Source: Ruminococcus sp. AF31-8BH (GTDB taxonomy: Bacteria > Bacillota > Clostridia > Lachnospirales > Lachnospiraceae). Taken from it: DNA of 42,098 nt. Under the pieces are notes generated by a model. It was not told where the DNA came from. It searched no databases and worked only from the letters and a program-made list of their open reading frames with translations. Both the position numbers and the translations under genes were made by a program. Shown here piece after piece: positions 41,639 through 42,098 of this stretch. Each line of letters opens with the position of its first letter. Position 1 is the first letter of the stretch. The stretch lies in contig NZ_QTVN01000025.1 of assembly GCF_003460605.1 (NCBI RefSeq), positions 1 through 42,098 of the forward strand. Reading direction: 5' to 3'.

Positions 41639-41968
41639 TTACATCTTTTTTAGTCTATACCCTACATTGATCAATGTTTCTATAATATCATGCCCCATCT
41701 TTTTTCGTATCTTCCATACTACGTGTTCCACTGTTTTGTACGGAATCTGATCATCATAATAATTACTCTCCCAGACCGAACAATAGATATTCTTCTTTGG
41801 AATAACCCAATTTGGTCTTTGTGCTAAAAGATACAGAACTTCAAATTCCCTGGGAGCTAAGCTGATTTCTTTTTCTTCATAAATAACAGTATATGACATG
41901 GGATCAAGTTGAAATTTACCATTTCCTAATACAATTTCAGATTTATGTTCTGGAAAAATATTTTGCAT
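41639..41968 (-). CDS. OmpR-type winged-helix DNA-binding protein without receiver domain
   Basis: A 109-residue protein made of just the trans_reg_C domain: 'EKEISLAPREFEVLYLLAQR' (helix 1), 'VIPKKNIYCSVW', and 'KTVEHVVWKIRKKMGHDIIE' (recognition helix), ending 'TLINVGYRLKKM' (the wing). The phospho-receiver of a normal response regulator is absent and the AGGAG before the ATG shows the start is real. It may be a small regulator of the element. Bases 41969-42098 show no further gene. Confidence 0.85.
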   Translation of the reverse strand: MQNIFPEHKSEIVLGNGKFQLDPMSYTVIYEEKEISLAPREFEVLYLLAQRPNWVIPKKNIYCSVWESNYYDDQIPYKTVEHVVWKIRKKMGHDIIETLINVGYRLKKM

Positions 41969-42098
41969 CTATAAATTCTCCTATTTATGTCTTCATATTA
42001 CTAAGTTGATATATTCATTTAAAACGGTTATAATTCAACTTCACTTAAAATACCATAAAGAACAGCACTTACTTCAAAGGAGTCACCTAGATCCAAAA

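Larger units (their letters stand above)
28790..42098. mobile_element. Putative integrated element with a three-serine-recombinase module (one end in window)
   Basis: The segment begins where an ABC ATPase gene is cut and holds three large serine recombinases, a short resolvase-like protein, small accessory genes of mobile-element type, a RES protein, XRE and Spo0A-C regulators, and a GNAT pair. The right end is not visible. No relaxase, coupling ATPase or VirB4 is in the window, so whether it is conjugative cannot be judged. The boundary at about 28790 is inferred from the broken gene, not from matched att sites. Confidence 0.6.

Noticed and set aside
1..42098. CRISPR array, tRNA or rRNA genes
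   Set aside because: No regularly spaced repeats, cloverleaf or rRNA-like sequence was seen on either strand.
28790..42098. Calling the right-hand region a conjugative transposon
   Set aside because: No relaxase, coupling protein, VirB4 or other transfer gene is inside the window; only the recombination end can be seen.

Overview
The window looks like chromosome of a gut Clostridia, most likely Lachnospiraceae. The reasons are the moderate-to-low GC content, AGGAGG-type ribosome binding sites before most genes, DUF6061/DUF3781/DUF4314-type small proteins, a Spo0A-like DNA-binding domain, and clusters of large serine recombinases. No rRNA, tRNA or CRISPR array was seen. Nearly all genes are on the minus strand. 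All names rest on motif recognition by eye; no database was searched.

Region 1 (1-6 kb) is mixed: three small genes (hypothetical, TfoX N-terminal-like, DUF3781), a plus-strand DUF6061-like gene that appears frameshifted, a 2-hydroxyacid dehydrogenase, a MATE exporter, a divergent Lrp/AsnC regulator with a palindrome at its predicted start site, and an autoinhibited Fic protein.

Region 2 (6-11.7 kb) is a complete riboflavin operon, ribD-ribE-ribBA-ribH, followed after 15 bases by a HAD phosphatase that could supply the pathway's dephosphorylation step. It is preceded by a consensus promoter, an FMN riboswitch and two tandem terminators. The operon is bracketed by a 165-bp direct repeat, about 95% identical, made of a tyrosine-integrase gene tail plus its downstream flank. 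The right copy is joined in frame to the start of an IS4-type transposase.

Region 3 (11.7-23.4 kb) is a transport locus. One operon holds an ECF importer (S, T and double-ATPase components) plus an ABC half-transporter whose end is replaced by an HTH-like tail. A second operon holds a pair of YbtP/YbtQ-IrtA/B-like ABC proteins and two SAM methyltransferases. A TetR gene lies between them and a divergent AraC gene at the far end. The two operons share an upstream GTTAG-N6-CTAAC palindrome, which suggests one regulator controls both. The substrate is unknown; a metal chelate or haem-like compound is the best guess.

Region 4 (23.4-28.8 kb) is partly decayed: a LytTR remnant, a cupin gene, the truncated tail of a 2-hydroxyacyl-CoA dehydratase/activase-like protein, and an FtsX-type ABC permease whose partner ATPase gene is cut off inside its Walker A motif at about 28,790.

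Region 5 (28.8 kb to the end) appears to be one side of an integrated element entering that ATPase gene. It carries a RES-domain protein with an N-terminal zinc ribbon, three small accessory genes, three overlapping large serine recombinases, a DUF6870-like gene, a short resolvase-like protein lacking the catalytic serine, a Spo0A C-terminal-like regulator, an XRE regulator, a GNAT/small-protein pair resembling a toxin-antitoxin module behind a long structured leader RNA, and a winged-helix regulator at the edge.
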